Shown: positions 39,534 through 40,116 of the stretch, in pieces
Layout of the letters: each line of letters begins with the position of its first letter
Numbering within the stretch: the first letter of the stretch is position 1
Assembly (NCBI GenBank): GCA_044370335.1
Contig: JBILVS010000011.1
Span: 1 to 40,116 of the forward strand
Direction of reading: 5' to 3'
DNA length: 40,116 nt
From: REEB509 sp044370335
GTDB taxonomy: Bacteria > Pseudomonadota > Alphaproteobacteria > Caulobacterales > Aquidulcibacteraceae
Notes under the pieces: generated by a model
The model's input: only the letters and a program-made list of their open reading frames with translations
Told to the model about the DNA's origin: nothing
The model's database searches: none
Translations under genes and position numbers: made by a program

Positions 39534-40116
39534 GCGACGACGAGGAGACCTCGCTCGACGACCTTACCGACCCCGTTCTGGGCGCCGCGCTCTTCGCTAT
39601 GGACCCCTCCGGGTTCGGAGGGATTCGCTTGCGGGCGGGGCCTGGGCCGGAACGCGAAGCTTGGCTCTCGCTCCTGACAGAGCTATTGCCCAAGCATTCG
39701 CCCCTGCGTCGCTGCCCTGCCGCCATCGCCGACGATGCTCTTCTCGGCGGATTGGATCTCGCAGCGACCCTCCAAACAGGCCGCCCACAGGCCCAACGCG
39801 GCCTTCTGGCCCAAGCCGATGGCGGTGTGATCTTGTGCGCCATGGCGGAGCGTCTGCCCGCAGGCGCTGCGGCCCGGATCGCTGCGGCTTTTGACCTTGG
39901 CGAAGTGCGCCTCGCCCGCGACGGCTTTGAGACCCGATCGCCGGCTCGCTTCGGCATGGTGCTCCTGGACGAAGGTCAATCTGGGGAAGAACAGCCCCCC
40001 TCCGCGCTCGTCCACCGTTGCGCGTTCACCGTGTCCGCCACAGCCATAGGCCTTGGCGATGTGGCCGCCGCCCCCTTTGACCGTGAGGCCATAGATACCG
40101 CGCGCCGCCTTTACGC
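39530..40116 (+). CDS. bchD: Magnesium chelatase subunit D, N-terminal part
   Basis: The gene starts at ATG 39530, overlapping the bchI stop (ATGA), and runs off the window after 195 codons. The visible part (MSDDEETSLDDLTDPVLGAA, then FGGIRLRAGPGPEREAWLSLL and LPKHSPLRRCPAAIADDALL) is the AAA-like but degenerate N-terminal domain of BchD, which lacks an intact Walker A motif, as is normal for this subunit. The Pro-rich linker and the C-terminal integrin-I domain lie outside. Its place after bchI and partnership with BchH and BchI make the call secure. Confidence 0.93.
   Translation, partial: MSDDEETSLDDLTDPVLGAALFAMDPSGFGGIRLRAGPGPEREAWLSLLTELLPKHSPLRRCPAAIADDALLGGLDLAATLQTGRPQAQRGLLAQADGGVILCAMAERLPAGAAARIAAAFDLGEVRLARDGFETRSPARFGMVLLDEGQSGEEQPPSALVHRCAFTVSATAIGLGDVAAAPFDREAIDTARRLY

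Noticed and set aside
1..40116. CRISPR arrays, tRNA or rRNA genes, insertion sequences
   Set aside because: None was seen. The only tandem array (16007-16054) has 13-bp units without spacers, and no transposase-like ORF or cloverleaf sequence was recognised.

Overview
This window is a nearly complete photosynthesis gene cluster (PGC) from a GC-rich alphaproteobacterium that makes bacteriochlorophyll a and a type II (quinone) reaction centre. Almost every gene is recognisable from its translated sequence. The only Mg-protoporphyrin ester cyclase seen is the O2-dependent AcsF; no anaerobic BchE lies here, which fits an aerobic or facultatively aerobic phototroph. I cannot name the genus from sequence alone. 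The gene order resembles the Rhodobacter-type PGC: bchFNBHLM-lhaA-puhA, hemA-idi, dxs next to puf, crtEF-bchCXYZ-puf, crtDC, and crtIB followed by bchID.

Layout. (1) 1-15889, plus strand: end of bchF, bchN, bchB, bchH, bchL, bchM, lhaA, puhA, puhB, puhC, a 101-codon gene of unknown function, acsF, puhE, hemA, idi. Most junctions overlap or are very short, so this looks like one long operon for chlorophyllide synthesis, reaction-centre H subunit and LH1 assembly, and 5-aminolevulinate and isoprenoid supply. A hairpin plus T-tract lies downstream. (2) 16126-27635, minus strand, transcribed from right to left: crtE, crtF, bchC, bchX, bchY, bchZ, pufB, pufA, pufL, pufM, dxs. This is the classic crt-bch-puf superoperon, with a PpsR/CrtJ-type double site before bchC, a dense operator-like region before pufB, RNA hairpins between pufA and pufL, and a hairpin between pufM and dxs. 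(3) 27711-30121, plus strand: crtD and crtC, which overlap in different frames. (4) 30089-33335, minus strand: a 51-codon membrane protein, crtB (with its own PpsR-type site), crtI. (5) 33394-38326: an unusual block holding an ATP-grasp enzyme, a cytochrome P450, a DUF2306-like membrane protein and a DUF3422 protein. (6) 38502-40116, plus strand: bchI and the start of bchD.

How it works together. HemA, BchHID, BchM, AcsF, BchLNB, BchXYZ, BchF and BchC cover most of the route from 5-aminolevulinate to bacteriochlorophyllide. Dxs, Idi and CrtE supply prenyl diphosphates. CrtB, CrtI, CrtC, CrtD and CrtF make a methoxylated acyclic carotenoid. PufLM, PuhA and PufBA form the reaction centre-LH1 core, helped by LhaA and PuhBCE.

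Main surprises. The place that crtA (spheroidene monooxygenase) takes in Rhodobacter is filled by an ATP-grasp/P450/membrane-protein block, whose first gene shares a 58-bp divergent promoter with crtI. crtC has no ATG, GTG or TTG start near its conserved N-terminus. Neither pufQ, pufC nor pufX is in the puf region. Two inverted repeats with identical 14-bp arm and 21-nt loop geometry sit side by side at 36729-36840.
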